Shown piece by piece: positions 15,709 to 26,016 of a stretch of DNA of 64,000 bases. This stretch comes from Marivita sp965656765 (GTDB taxonomy: Bacteria; Pseudomonadota; Alphaproteobacteria; Rhodobacterales; Rhodobacteraceae): the NCBI RefSeq assembly GCF_965656765.1, contig NZ_CBFHLV010000004.1, forward strand, positions 29,673-93,672, read 5' to 3'. A program made the position numbers and the translations under genes. Numbering within the stretch: the stretch's first letter is position 1; every line of letters begins with the position of its first letter. Under the pieces are notes generated by a model. It was given only the letters and a program-made list of their open reading frames with translations. It searched no databases and was not told the origin of the DNA.

Positions 15709-16488
15709 TTAGATCTGCGGATCAAGGCGCGCTTGGCTCGCATAGAGGGTGCCACCGCCGTAGTAAGCGCTGACCTTCTCTTCTTCGAGTTTGGTGATCT
15801 GCTGTGGCGATGCGAGTTTCGGAACACCGGCAAAATGTTCGCCAAAAATCGAACGCACTTTTACACGGTTGCCCCAGATGCGGGTAAAGGTGATCGGCAC
15901 AAGGCGCGATCCGCCGCCGTATTCGGCATCAAGTTCCATCTCGAGGTAACGAACCATTTGCTCCGGTTCATCGACCCACATGTCGGTGATTTTGCCAACG
16001 ATCGCACCGTCACCGGCCACAACAGGCAAACCGCGCGGATCACGGCCAGCAGACACCCGGAAATGGTCGCTGCCAGACATCGGAATGATCTTGGGATGAC
16101 CATGGCCATCAAGCTCAGGCTCATCGCGGCGCGGGGCCCAGCTGCCCGGTCCAACACCATCGGCAAGCGGATCGCCAACTGGATCGAACGGAAAACCACC
16201 ACTGTCGAACTGGCGCGACAGCTTTGCGTCAATGTCAGTCCGCTCGGGCGTCTGGCCCGATGGCACGGTGTATTCGCCACGACCATGCGGCAGAAGGAAC
16301 GTCTTGTCTGACGGATTCGGGAACACGCTTCCCGCATCCGCTTGGCTGCCGTCTTCGTCAAGAAGAGGATAGCCTTCACGCTGGTTTTCGCGCTGAATCC
16401 AGATCACGAGTCCAACGAAGAAAATGAAAAACAACCAGAGCGAAATGCTCGCGAGGTCGAGGTTTCCAAGGATATAGTCTTCGGTCAT
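15709..16488 (-). CDS. puhA: Photosynthetic reaction centre H subunit
   Basis: PuhA caps the cytoplasmic face of the L/M core and tunes quinone protonation at QB. The 259-residue protein has the single N-terminal transmembrane helix (about residues 12-31) followed by QRENQREGYPL, the family hallmark, and a cytoplasmic PRC-barrel domain containing VVAGDGAIVGKITDMWVDEPE. The length matches Rhodobacter (about 260). It lies downstream of lhaA with a 28-base gap, as in R. capsulatus and R. sphaeroides. Confidence 0.97.
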   Translation of the reverse strand: MTEDYILGNLDLASISLWLFFIFFVGLVIWIQRENQREGYPLLDEDGSQADAGSVFPNPSDKTFLLPHGRGEYTVPSGQTPERTDIDAKLSRQFDSGGFPFDPVGDPLADGVGPGSWAPRRDEPELDGHGHPKIIPMSGSDHFRVSAGRDPRGLPVVAGDGAIVGKITDMWVDEPEQMVRYLEMELDAEYGGGSRLVPITFTRIWGNRVKVRSIFGEHFAGVPKLASPQQITKLEEEKVSAYYGGGTLYASQARLDPQI

Positions 16489-16516
16489 CTTTTTTTAGCT
16501 CCTTGATGGGCCTTGG

Positions 16517-17956
16517 TCAGGTCGGGAAATCGGCAAGGCCCAGCCCTGTCGGTTTCTGGTTGATGGTGAGGGTGCTTCTGCTTTGGCTAATGAGACGGCC
16601 CAATATGATGAGCGTCGCAAACAGAAGCCCGATTTCGAGGTGATAAACGACGGAATAGCCCGTAGCCGGTGTGGCAAGCGCGTCGCCCCAGCTTCCGGAC
16701 ATGGCGATCATGTTGACACCGTCACGTGTCGCGCCGCCAATTAATGTAGAAAGCCCAGCTGCGGTGGCCTGCGCAGCGCCCCAGGCACCCAGCGCAAGCC
16801 CACGTCCGGCAAGACCTTCGGTCGGGATGGTCATGGCTGCAGTCAATGTTGAAATGGCAAAGTAGCCACTGCCGAACCCGATCAAACCAGCGCCGACAAA
16901 GAATAGCGCTGTTGAATTCATCGGCGCGGCAAAGATCACTGTACTGAACGCAGCGACTCCGGCCAAAAGCCCGACAGATGCCATGCGATACGTATTGCCA
17001 CCCTTGGCCAATACGCGTGCCGCCAAGGCAAAGCCGACAAGCGCACCCAATGCCCATGTCGCGGTCAGCAAAGTCGTTGACGAAACGCTTAGCCCAAGGA
17101 TTTCACCGCCATAAGGCTCAAGCAGCACATCCTGCATGTTGAACGCCATTGTGCCGATAAATACGACCGCAAGAAGACGGCCTGCAGTACCACCAGCGGT
17201 CAGATCGTTCCAAGCATCCTTGAACGACGGTTGCGGCGCTTCGCGATCTTCCTTGGTCATCGGGCGCACGTGCTCTTGCTTCCAAAGAGCGATCACGTTG
17301 AGAACCAAAGTGACGACGGCGCAACCCTGCACAACACTGATCAGGAGAACGCCCGAAAAGTCCCGAAGCAACCAACCGATCACAATGGCTGATAGGCCCA
17401 TGCCGAGAAGGTACATCACATACAACAGAGACACGACACGCGGGCGGGTTTCGTCGTTTGCCCGATCCGCAGCCAGAGCCAGACCTGCGGTCTGAGTCAT
17501 GTGCATGCCAAGGCCTGTCATGATAAATGCCAGCGCAGCCAGAACTTCACCTGCAAATGGGACGTCATGCGTGACGTCGCCACCCAGAACCAAAAGGCAA
17601 GCAGGCATAACGGCCAATCCGCCGAACTGCCAAAGGGTGCCGAACCAGAGGTAGGGAATCCGCTTCCACCCGATGGCAGAGCGGTGATTGTCAGATTTGA
17701 ATCCCAGTAGCGCCCGGAACGGTGCAATGAGAACCGGAAGGGCAACCATGATGGCAACCAAAGTCGCCGGAACAGAAAGCTCGACGATCATCACGCGGTT
17801 CAGCGTGCCCAAAAGCATGACACCTGCCATACCAACCGACACCTGAAACAACGCTAGCCGCAACAATTGCGCCAGTGGAAGATCATCAGACGCCGCGTCC
17901 GAAAACGGCAGCATCCTCATTCCCAAAGACTTCACTTGTTTGCGGCTTACGATCAT
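16517..17956 (-). CDS. lhaA: LH1 assembly factor, PucC/LhaA family
   Basis: A 479-residue major-facilitator-like protein with about twelve hydrophobic helices. Its place between bchM and puhA identifies it as LhaA, needed for LH1 assembly. The family blocks LNRVMIVELSVPATLVA, FKSDNHRSAIGWKRIPYLWFG and QDVLLEPYGGEILGL are present. Its ATG at 17956 overlaps the bchM stop (ATGA); a later Met (MRMLPFSD) is also possible. A second, shorter family member occurs at 30011-31291. Confidence 0.94.
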   Translation of the reverse strand: MIVSRKQVKSLGMRMLPFSDAASDDLPLAQLLRLALFQVSVGMAGVMLLGTLNRVMIVELSVPATLVAIMVALPVLIAPFRALLGFKSDNHRSAIGWKRIPYLWFGTLWQFGGLAVMPACLLVLGGDVTHDVPFAGEVLAALAFIMTGLGMHMTQTAGLALAADRANDETRPRVVSLLYVMYLLGMGLSAIVIGWLLRDFSGVLLISVVQGCAVVTLVLNVIALWKQEHVRPMTKEDREAPQPSFKDAWNDLTAGGTAGRLLAVVFIGTMAFNMQDVLLEPYGGEILGLSVSSTTLLTATWALGALVGFALAARVLAKGGNTYRMASVGLLAGVAAFSTVIFAAPMNSTALFFVGAGLIGFGSGYFAISTLTAAMTIPTEGLAGRGLALGAWGAAQATAAGLSTLIGGATRDGVNMIAMSGSWGDALATPATGYSVVYHLEIGLLFATLIILGRLISQSRSTLTINQKPTGLGLADFPT

Positions 17957-18624
17957 GGACGGAACTCCAAAGCCTGGCTGATGTAGAACCCGGAATTCAC
18001 GCGGCCCAAATCATTAAGTTGCCCAATATCAGAGACTGTATTGCCCAGCCGACGCGGTCCGTGCGGGATCATAGTCGGCGACCGATCAGAGCGCGGAAAC
18101 GCTTTGCCCGCATACCACATTGTCATGAGCAGCGGCGTGCGTGGCGCGACGGTAAAAGCAACCGACCCACTGGTGCGTTCACCCAGTTTTTCCAATGCGG
18201 CCCGGATATCGGATTCGGTGTAGTAGATCAGGCTGTCCATCGCGATCACATGATCAAATGTCCCGTGTTCTTTAGACAGCATATCACCGCTGGCGAATGT
18301 CACCTTGTGCTGCAAGCCTTGCGGTAACCGATCCTTCGCGATCTTGACCAGCGAGGGCGAGATATCGACTGCCACCACATCGGCACCGCGCGACGCAAGT
18401 TCCTGCGTCATCTGCCCAGCACCACATCCGGCGTCCAGAACACGGATACCGTTCAAGTCGACAGGAAGCGCCGACAACAACTTATCGCGCATCTGGTCCC
18501 GGCCCTTGCGGACCGTTTCGCGAATACGACTGACCGGCGCGTCTGATGTCAAACGCTCCCAAACCTTGGTCGCCGTACGGTCGAAATAGTGTTCGACCCG
18601 ATCGCGTGTGGCGTCGTAGCTCAT
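17953..18624 (-). CDS. bchM: Mg-protoporphyrin IX O-methyltransferase
   Basis: BchM transfers a methyl group from S-adenosylmethionine to Mg-protoporphyrin IX, giving the substrate for AcsF. The 223-residue protein shows the SAM-binding motif VLDAGCGAGQMTQELASRG (about residue 63-81), an acidic VAVDIS motif II and the YYTESD region. Its ATG overlaps the bchL stop by one base (TGATG). The order bchL-bchM-lhaA is conserved among photosynthetic Rhodobacteraceae. Confidence 0.95.
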   Translation of the reverse strand: MSYDATRDRVEHYFDRTATKVWERLTSDAPVSRIRETVRKGRDQMRDKLLSALPVDLNGIRVLDAGCGAGQMTQELASRGADVVAVDISPSLVKIAKDRLPQGLQHKVTFASGDMLSKEHGTFDHVIAMDSLIYYTESDIRAALEKLGERTSGSVAFTVAPRTPLLMTMWYAGKAFPRSDRSPTMIPHGPRRLGNTVSDIGQLNDLGRVNSGFYISQALEFRP

Positions 18625-19589
18625 CAGTCGAAACCCAACAATTCAAAGATATCGCGGTCTTCCAGCGGCTTCGGCGCCATTGCCTCAGTGCCGTTGAAAA
18701 GGGTCTCGGCCAACCGAATGTATTCTTTGCGCGCCAGTACAATGTCTTCCTCGTCCGGCATTTCGAAAAGGGTTTTCTTCTTAAGACGCGAGCGGCGAAT
18801 AGCATCGTAGTCTGGCATATGCGCAATGCGTTTGAACCCGACCTCGTTGCAGTAGCGATCCACCTCGTTCGTGTCCTTGGAGCGGTTCGCAACACAGCCT
18901 GCCAGCCGCACCTTGTAGTTGGCCGATTTGGCCTGAACCGCGGCGATGATCCGGTTCATGGCGTAAATGCTGTCGAAATCATTGGCGGTGACGATCACTG
19001 CGCGATCGGCGTGCTGCAAGGGCGCAGCAAAGCCACCGCAGACCACGTCGCCCAGAACGTCGAACAGAACCACGTCAGTGTCTTCAAGCAGGTGGTGCTG
19101 CTTTAGAAGCTTCACGGTCTGCCCGACGACGTAACCCCCGCAGCCCGTTCCAGCCGGCGGACCACCGGCTTCGATACATTTCACACCGTTAAACCCTTCG
19201 GCAACGAAATCTTCAGGGCGCAGTTCCTCGGCGTGGAAATCGACCTCTTTTAGGATGTCGATCACAGTCGGCTGGAGCTGGCCTGTCAATGTAAAGGTGC
19301 TGTCATGCTTAGGATCGCAGCCAATCTGCAAGACGCGCTTTCCAAGCTTTGAAAAGGCGGCAGACAGGTTTGACGACGTGGTCGATTTGCCGATACCGCC
19401 TTTGCCGTAAACTGCGAATACCTTGGCACCTTCGATCTTCATCGAATTGTCTTGATGCACCTGCACCGAACCTTCGCCGTCTTGTCCCTTAAGGACCGGC
19501 GGCGCGGACAGGCCGCGTGCCTCAAGTCCAGCGGATTCGCGCAGGGCGGCGCGGGCGGCGGGCGGGCTTTTTGCGTCAAGTGGGCTCAT
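18624..19589 (-). CDS. bchL: Dark-operative protochlorophyllide reductase ATPase, BchL
   Basis: BchL is the NifH-like iron protein that feeds electrons to BchNB for reduction of ring D of protochlorophyllide. The P-loop YGKGGIGKST lies at residues 61-70, and the dimer-bridging [4Fe-4S] cysteines are in AGTGCGGY and DVVCGGFA. Length is 321 residues including a flexible 50-residue N-terminal extension, which in relatives has an autoinhibitory role. It works without light and is oxygen-sensitive in principle. Confidence 0.97.
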   Translation of the reverse strand: MSPLDAKSPPAARAALRESAGLEARGLSAPPVLKGQDGEGSVQVHQDNSMKIEGAKVFAVYGKGGIGKSTTSSNLSAAFSKLGKRVLQIGCDPKHDSTFTLTGQLQPTVIDILKEVDFHAEELRPEDFVAEGFNGVKCIEAGGPPAGTGCGGYVVGQTVKLLKQHHLLEDTDVVLFDVLGDVVCGGFAAPLQHADRAVIVTANDFDSIYAMNRIIAAVQAKSANYKVRLAGCVANRSKDTNEVDRYCNEVGFKRIAHMPDYDAIRRSRLKKKTLFEMPDEEDIVLARKEYIRLAETLFNGTEAMAPKPLEDRDIFELLGFD

Positions 19590-19617
19590 TTGGGCCTCCG
19601 GTTATGCGTGTTGGCGC

Positions 19618-22600
19618 TCATTCTGCAGCGATCCCCTCAAGGCGATCTTCCAGAGCGTCGGCAGCGTCTTGCAACGCGGCCAGAGTTTCGGCGTCGGGTT
19701 GCCAGTAGTTGCGGTCGTGTGCTTCGAGCAGACGGTTCGCCATGCGGCTTGAAGCGGTTGGGTTCAGATCAGCGAGGCGTGCACGCATATCTTCATCCAG
19801 AACGAAGGTCTCGCTCAGGCGCTGATAGACCCACGGTTCGACTTTGCCGGTCGTCGCAGACCAGCCCATTGTATTGGTGACTTGAGCTTCGATCTGACGA
19901 ACGCCCTCGGCCCCGTGCTTGAGCATGCCTTCGAACCATTTCGGATTCAGGCTGCGTGACCGTGTCTCAAGCGCGACCTGATCCTGAAGCGTGCGCACCT
20001 TGCCATTTCCTCGCGTGGTGTCGGAAATGTAAATCGCCGCTTCCTGACCCCCGCGTGCGCGTTTGACGGCGCGGGAAATCCCACCCAAAGTATCGAAGTA
20101 ATGATCGACAGTGGTGACACCCAGTTCCACAGATTCAAGGTTCTGATATGCGACATCGACGGTCTTGAGCGTCTCTTGCAAAAGCGCGTGGTTGGCCGCA
20201 GCTTTGCCGTTCACGCCGTAAGCGAAGGACTTGCGTGCCTCGTACGCGTCGGCCAGTTCGTCTTCATCACCAAACGCAGAGCTATCGACCAGGGCGTTGA
20301 CGTTCGACCCATACGCGCCTTCGGCATTCGAGAAGACGCGCAAGGCTGCAGTTTCCAGATCAACACCGTTTTCCTGCGCATAAACCCAAGCGTGGGCACG
20401 GATATAGTTCATTTCCAGAGGCTCATCGGCCTCAGCCGCTTTTTTGGCAGCTTCGGCCAACATGCGGGTCTGCAAAGGCAGAAGGTCGCGAAAGATGCCC
20501 GACAGCGTCATCACCACGTCAATGCGCGGACGACCCAGTTCTTCGAGCGAAATGAGATCAGCTCCCGAGATACGGCCAAAGCTATCAAAGCGCGGCTTTG
20601 CACCCATCAGGGCAAGCGCCTGCGCCAAGGGGGCACCGTCGGATTTGATGTTGTCCGATCCCCAAAGAACCAGCGCGACAGTACGCGGAAGCGTTTTGTG
20701 TGTTTCCAGCAAGAGCTGCGCCTGTTTCGCGCCATCACGGCAAGCGAATTCGGTCGGCATGCGAAACGGGTCGAACGCGTGAATGTTGCGGCCCGTGGGC
20801 AAAACATCGGTCGACCGGATCAGATCGCCACCCGGAACAGGCGGGGTAAAGCGCCCATCAAGAGCGCGAATAAGACCAGCTAGTTCTGTCTCTTCTTGCA
20901 ACAGCGCATCGACCTTTGCCTTGGTTTCGGCATCAGCGCTTTCAATCAGCTTGAGATATTCGGCACGCGCGTCGTCGCTGAACGTCTTGCCAACAATATG
21001 AAGACCATCGGGGATCAGCGCATCTTCAGTTTCAAGCAACTTCAGCCATAGCGCATCGGGGGCCGTGCCCTTCATGTCCACAACTTCGGCCTGTTCAGCG
21101 ATAAGTGTCTCTAACTCGGCCCGTTCGCTGTCTGAAGGATCAAGAGAACGCCAGCGCGTCAGGCTGTCTTTAAGCTCTTGCAGGCCCTTATAGAGACCTG
21201 ATTGCGCCAGAGGCGGTGTCAAATGTGTGACCGTCACAGCGCCAGAACGACGTTTGGCCAATGCCGCCTCGGACGGGTTGTTCGAAGCATAAAGGTATAC
21301 ATTCGGCATCTCGCCGATCAAGCGATCCGGCCAATCGCGCGCACCCATTCCGGCCTGTTTGCCCGGCATGAATTCCAGCGCGCCGTGCATGCCGAAATGC
21401 AGAACAACATCCGCTTTGAACGTGTTGCGCATCCACATGTAAAATTGGACAAAGGCATGCGTCGGGGCAAAGCCCTTTTCGAAGAGCAAGCGCATCGGGT
21501 CACCTTCGTAGCCGAAGGTGGGCTGAACACCGACAAACACTTTGCCAAGTTGCGCACCCAAAACAAAGACGCCGCGTCCGTCAGACTGAATCTTGCCCGG
21601 TGCAGGGCCCCAGACTGCTTCGATGGCTTTCAACGGCGGTGTGTTGCGCACAATGTCATCGGCGCTGACATGCGCGGCAACATTGGCTTCTTGGCCATAT
21701 TGCTTGGCGTTGCCTTCGAGGACAGTCGCGCGCAGAGCTGCAACGCTTTCTGGTACCTCGACATCATATCCTTCAGCCTTCATCGCGTGCAGTGTGTTGA
21801 ATAGCGATTCAAACACGCTCAGATACGCGGCTGTGCCAACGGCACCTGCATTGGGCGGAAACCCGAAAAGTACGATCCCAACGTTCTTGTCTGCATTTTG
21901 CTTGCGGCGCAGCGTCGCTTGACGCAGAGCTTTTTCAGCAAGGCTATCGATGCGTTCGCGGCAGGGTGCCATTGCTTTGCTCTGGGTATCGCATGGGCAT
22001 TGGTACTGACAGCCGTTGCAACCCTCGGCGCCATGACGACCACCAAACACTGTCGGACAGGTTGCACCGTCTAGTTCTGGCAGCGCGATGAGCATTGTCG
22101 TTTCGATTGGGCCTAGTCCTTGATCGCCATTGGCCCATTGACCAAGCGTCTGAAACTCCAGCGGATGGGCAGCGATATACGGAATATCAAGATCCGTCAG
22201 AACGCGAACAGCAGCATCGCTGTCGTTATAGGCAGGACCACCAACAAGACTGAAACCGGTCAGCGACACCATCGCGTCAATGGTCGTACGATCCTCTTTA
22301 CGGAAAAACTCGGCAATCGCGGGGCGGCCATCTAGACCACCGGCAAAGGCAGGAACAACGGCCATGCCCTTGGCCTCGAACGCGCGGATGACCGCGTCAT
22401 AATGGGCCGTGTCGTTTGCCAACACGTAAGAGCGCATCATCAACAGACCGATAGTGGCCTTAACCTCGGCCGGACGAGGCAGGTCAGCAATGTCAGTGGT
22501 GATACGCTGGGGCAAATCGGGGTGATACAGAGCCACATCAGGGTATTCGATGGGCGCCTCTGCCTCAGCACCCAGCCATTCTTCGCGACCCTTGGCATAC

Positions 22601-23187
22601 TTACCAAGCAGGTAGCGCACCATAGATTCGATATTGTCGTCAGATCCGCCTAGCCAATACTGCATGACAAGGAACCAGGACCTCAAATCCTGCGCTTTGC
22701 CCGGCACCATCTTGAGCAGCTTTGGCAAGCGGCGCAGCTGCTGCATCCGCTTTTCGCCCTTTTCGACTTCCGACTCTTCGGACTTCGGCTTAAGCGACTT
22801 GAGAAGCTTCATCAGACCTGACGCGGGCTTGCTCATGTCGAGCTTTCCCAGCTTGGTCAGCTTGATGATTTCAGCATCCGCAATCACGCCAACCATCCCA
22901 TCGACCTTGTCACGTACCGCGCGCAGATCTTCGAGAATGGGCTTGATGTGCTCTTCAAGGAACAAAAGGTTCGCCACAACCATATCAGCTTCGGCGATGG
23001 CGATCTTTGCTTCGGCCAAAGTTTCGGGTGTTTCCGCCCATTCGGCCGCCGCGTGAACGGTAACGTTCAAACCTGGAAAGTCTTGCGCAAGGTTGACCGA
23101 CGCCCGCGCCACGGGACCAGCAGAATGACTGTCCAACGTGATAATGGCGATGTTATACGCCCGGGCTTCGGTGAAACTATCGCGCAT
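19618..23187 (-). CDS. bchH: Magnesium chelatase subunit H
   Basis: BchH binds protoporphyrin IX and inserts Mg2+ together with BchI and BchD, the commitment step to bacteriochlorophyll. The 1189-residue length is typical of CobN/Mg-chelatase proteins. Blocks seen include MVVANLLFLEEHIKPIL, the MRNTFKADVVLHFGMHGALE region and HFGMHGALEFMPGKQAGMG. I chose the ATG at 23187 (MRDSFTEARAYN), 10 bases inside the end of bchB; upstream in-frame Met codons lie over bchB and lack similarity. Confidence 0.97.
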   Translation of the reverse strand: MRDSFTEARAYNIAIITLDSHSAGPVARASVNLAQDFPGLNVTVHAAAEWAETPETLAEAKIAIAEADMVVANLLFLEEHIKPILEDLRAVRDKVDGMVGVIADAEIIKLTKLGKLDMSKPASGLMKLLKSLKPKSEESEVEKGEKRMQQLRRLPKLLKMVPGKAQDLRSWFLVMQYWLGGSDDNIESMVRYLLGKYAKGREEWLGAEAEAPIEYPDVALYHPDLPQRITTDIADLPRPAEVKATIGLLMMRSYVLANDTAHYDAVIRAFEAKGMAVVPAFAGGLDGRPAIAEFFRKEDRTTIDAMVSLTGFSLVGGPAYNDSDAAVRVLTDLDIPYIAAHPLEFQTLGQWANGDQGLGPIETTMLIALPELDGATCPTVFGGRHGAEGCNGCQYQCPCDTQSKAMAPCRERIDSLAEKALRQATLRRKQNADKNVGIVLFGFPPNAGAVGTAAYLSVFESLFNTLHAMKAEGYDVEVPESVAALRATVLEGNAKQYGQEANVAAHVSADDIVRNTPPLKAIEAVWGPAPGKIQSDGRGVFVLGAQLGKVFVGVQPTFGYEGDPMRLLFEKGFAPTHAFVQFYMWMRNTFKADVVLHFGMHGALEFMPGKQAGMGARDWPDRLIGEMPNVYLYASNNPSEAALAKRRSGAVTVTHLTPPLAQSGLYKGLQELKDSLTRWRSLDPSDSERAELETLIAEQAEVVDMKGTAPDALWLKLLETEDALIPDGLHIVGKTFSDDARAEYLKLIESADAETKAKVDALLQEETELAGLIRALDGRFTPPVPGGDLIRSTDVLPTGRNIHAFDPFRMPTEFACRDGAKQAQLLLETHKTLPRTVALVLWGSDNIKSDGAPLAQALALMGAKPRFDSFGRISGADLISLEELGRPRIDVVMTLSGIFRDLLPLQTRMLAEAAKKAAEADEPLEMNYIRAHAWVYAQENGVDLETAALRVFSNAEGAYGSNVNALVDSSAFGDEDELADAYEARKSFAYGVNGKAAANHALLQETLKTVDVAYQNLESVELGVTTVDHYFDTLGGISRAVKRARGGQEAAIYISDTTRGNGKVRTLQDQVALETRSRSLNPKWFEGMLKHGAEGVRQIEAQVTNTMGWSATTGKVEPWVYQRLSETFVLDEDMRARLADLNPTASSRMANRLLEAHDRNYWQPDAETLAALQDAADALEDRLEGIAAE

Positions 23188-24733
23188 AATGGGCTTTCGC
23201 TTCATAAAGTGTGTCGACACTGATTTCCTGCACGCCACGTTCAGACGCGAAGGTTTCGGTGTTCCGCTTGGCTTTGCCGCGCACGAAAAACGGGATTTTC
23301 TTGAGTTCTTTTTCAGCGGCGGGCAGCCAGACAATCTCGACCGGGCCAGTGTTCGCTTGGGCCGTTTCAGGTACAACAGTCTCTGTTTCGGACGGCGAAT
23401 TGATACCCATCTCGCGCAGCTTGGCCTTGTGGCCGTGGTGGCTGGCACCTGCATCGTCATGGAATTCAAAATCTTCGCGGAACATGGTCAGAAGGTGCTC
23501 TTCAAGACCCATAACCAGTGGGTGGACCCACGTGTCAAAAATCACATTAGCGCCTTCGATCCCCATTTGGGGCGAATACCGCGCGGGAAAATCTTGCACA
23601 TGTACGGGTGCAGAAATGACGGCGCATGGAATGCCCAGCCGTTTGCCGATATGACGTTCCATCTGAGTACCGAGGATCATCTCAGGCGCCAGTTCTTCGA
23701 TCCGACGTTCGACTTCGAGATAATCATCAGTGATGAGTGCTTCGACGCCGAATTCCTGAGCCGTTGCGCGAAGCATCCGAGCTTGTTCGCGGTTGTAACA
23801 GCCCATGCCGACCACTTCGAAACCCATCTCATCGCGGGCAATGCGGGCGCAGGCGGCAACATGGGTGCCGTCACCAAAAAGGAACACGCGTTTGCCAGTC
23901 AAATAGGTGCTGTCTACGCTGGCAGAGTACCAAGGCAAGCGCAGACGACTATCGTCCAATACAGGCTCGACCCCAGCGATTTGGGCGACTTCTTTGACGA
24001 AATCGCGGGTTGCACCAACACCGATAGGAACCACTTTGGTATAGGGCTGGTCAAACTCGCGCTCCATGTAGCGCGCTGCGGTTTCGGCCGTTTCGGGATA
24101 CATAAGAACGTTGAAATGCGCTTGACCCATCTTGGCGATCTCGGACGGTGACGCAGGCATCGGGGCCGTGACATTCACTTCGATGCCCATATCCATGAGC
24201 AAGCCTGTCACTTCGACAATGTCATCGCGGTGTCGGAAACCAAGGCCAGTTGGGCCAATCAGGTTAGCTGTGACGCGCGCAGTCTTTTTCATGGGCTTGG
24301 CGAGGGCCTTGACGATTTGATAAAACGTCTCGTCCGCGCCAAAATTTTCTTTGCGCTGGTAGCTGGGCAGCTCAAGCGGAATGGCCGGGATCGGCAGGCC
24401 AAGCGTTTCGGAAAGACCGCCGGGGTCGTCCTGGATAAGTTCGGCCGTGCAAGACGCACCGACGATCATCGCTTCGGGCTTAAACCGCTCATAGGCGGCC
24501 ATGGCGGCGTCTTTGAAAAGATACGCTGTGTCCGCGCCCAGATCACGCGCCTGAAACGTGGTGTAAGTTACCGGCGGGCGATGGTTGCGGCGTTCGATCA
24601 TAGTGAACAGTAAGTCCGCATATGTGTCGCCCTGTGGGGCGTGCAGAACGTAGTGCAAGCCGGTCATACCGGTTGCGACACGCATTGCGCCGACATGCGG
24701 TGGACCTTCGTATGTCCAGACGGTGAGCTTCAT
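23177..24733 (-). CDS. bchB: Dark-operative protochlorophyllide reductase subunit BchB
   Basis: BchB forms with BchN the catalytic heterotetramer that reduces protochlorophyllide. The 518-residue protein begins MKLTVWTYEGPPHVGAMRVA. Asp36, in QGDTYAD, corresponds to the aspartate that ligates the unusual NB-cluster in R. capsulatus. Cysteines ATGM... and SCTAELIQDDPGG fit the family, as does the C-terminal small domain (about residue 460-518). Start overlaps the bchN stop as ATGA. Confidence 0.97.
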   Translation of the reverse strand: MKLTVWTYEGPPHVGAMRVATGMTGLHYVLHAPQGDTYADLLFTMIERRNHRPPVTYTTFQARDLGADTAYLFKDAAMAAYERFKPEAMIVGASCTAELIQDDPGGLSETLGLPIPAIPLELPSYQRKENFGADETFYQIVKALAKPMKKTARVTANLIGPTGLGFRHRDDIVEVTGLLMDMGIEVNVTAPMPASPSEIAKMGQAHFNVLMYPETAETAARYMEREFDQPYTKVVPIGVGATRDFVKEVAQIAGVEPVLDDSRLRLPWYSASVDSTYLTGKRVFLFGDGTHVAACARIARDEMGFEVVGMGCYNREQARMLRATAQEFGVEALITDDYLEVERRIEELAPEMILGTQMERHIGKRLGIPCAVISAPVHVQDFPARYSPQMGIEGANVIFDTWVHPLVMGLEEHLLTMFREDFEFHDDAGASHHGHKAKLREMGINSPSETETVVPETAQANTGPVEIVWLPAAEKELKKIPFFVRGKAKRNTETFASERGVQEISVDTLYEAKAHYAR

Positions 24734-26016
24734 TCTGCCGCCTCCAACTTGAGGAGGTCACGGCGACGCACTGGTCGCGAGAAGAGACCGGCGAGATCAC
24801 CTGCTTGCTCGTAAAAATGCACCGGAGTGAAAACCAATTCGATGGCCCACTTGGTGGTGAGACCTTCAGCTTCAAGCGGATTGGCAAGACCGAGACCGCA
24901 GACCGTCAGATCCGGACGTGCGGCCCGGCAACGATCAAGCTGCTTGTCCACGTCCTGACCTTCGGCAATCGTTGGGCCTTCGGACAACAGATCGAGGTCG
25001 GGAGCCATGACGGTTTTGTGGATGAACGGCGCTCCGACTTCGACGGCGTCCATACCGCATTCGCGTGTCAAGAAACGCGCAAGAGGGATTTCCAACTGGC
25101 TGTCCGGGAAGAAGAAGACAGACTTCCCGCGCAGAGCCTCAGATGCTTGTGCAACAGCTTTTCGCGCACGTGCGCGAGGCGCGTCAGTAACCTCGGCAAA
25201 TTTGGCGTCGGATACACCGAACTGATCGGCAATCGCGCGGAGCCATTGGGTTGTCCCCTCTTCGCCAAACGGGAACGGGGCCGCGATGTGCTGTGCATGA
25301 CGGCGCTGCAGAGCTTCGTGTGTGTCGTTCAAGAATGGCTGTGTCAGCGCATAGAGCGTGTTCGGACCGATACCGTATTCATCGTTCACGCGCGAAGCAG
25401 GAAGAACACGGATCGGGCCAACACCCATCGCCTCCAAAAGACCGACCGCCTGCTCCTCGACAACATCGGGTAGTGCTCCAACCAAAAGCAGCTCTCGCGC
25501 GTCAGTATTCGGCATCACTGGAACCATCGCAGCCAAACATGCATCTTCGCCTTGAGTGAACGTCGTTTCGATGCCGGACCCAGAATAGCTGAGCACACGC
25601 ACATTCGGCGCAAACTGCGCGCTCATCCGTTCGGCAGCCTTCGCAAGATCAAGCTTGATCACTTCAGACGGACAAGAGCCGACAAGGAACAACTGCTTAA
25701 TGTCGGGGCGACGTTCGAGCAATTCGCTGACCACACGGTCAAGCTCTTGCTGTGCGTCAGCCATCCCGGCGAGATCGGTTTCCTCCAGGATTGCCGTCGC
25801 GAAACGGGGTTCGGCAAAAATCATCACGCCAGCGGCGGATTGCAGAAGATGGGCACACGTGCGGCTTCCAATGACAAGGAAAAACGCATCCTGCATCTTT
25901 CGGTGCAGCCAGATAATTCCGGTAAGGCCACAGAAGACCTCGTGCTGACCACGCTCTTTCAGAACTGGTGTACTGGAACAGCCGCGCGAAGGAGGGGGAG
26001 TGAATTGCTCGGTCAT
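24730..26016 (-). CDS. bchN: Dark-operative protochlorophyllide reductase subunit BchN
   Basis: BchN holds the three cysteines of the NB-cluster: here C29 (EVFCGLTGI), C54 (GSRTCAHLL) and C115 (VGSCPSE), with the same spacing as R. capsulatus BchN. Length from the ATG at 26016 is 428 residues, which fits the family; longer in-frame starts to 26226 run over bchF and were rejected. The start overlaps the bchF stop as ATGA. Confidence 0.97.
   Translation of the reverse strand: MTEQFTPPPSRGCSSTPVLKERGQHEVFCGLTGIIWLHRKMQDAFFLVIGSRTCAHLLQSAAGVMIFAEPRFATAILEETDLAGMADAQQELDRVVSELLERRPDIKQLFLVGSCPSEVIKLDLAKAAERMSAQFAPNVRVLSYSGSGIETTFTQGEDACLAAMVPVMPNTDARELLLVGALPDVVEEQAVGLLEAMGVGPIRVLPASRVNDEYGIGPNTLYALTQPFLNDTHEALQRRHAQHIAAPFPFGEEGTTQWLRAIADQFGVSDAKFAEVTDAPRARARKAVAQASEALRGKSVFFFPDSQLEIPLARFLTRECGMDAVEVGAPFIHKTVMAPDLDLLSEGPTIAEGQDVDKQLDRCRAARPDLTVCGLGLANPLEAEGLTTKWAIELVFTPVHFYEQAGDLAGLFSRPVRRRDLLKLEAAE

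Noticed and set aside
23138..24151. 337-codon ORF on the plus strand opposite bchB
   Set aside because: Shadow of bchB; protein lacks any family pattern and ribosome site.
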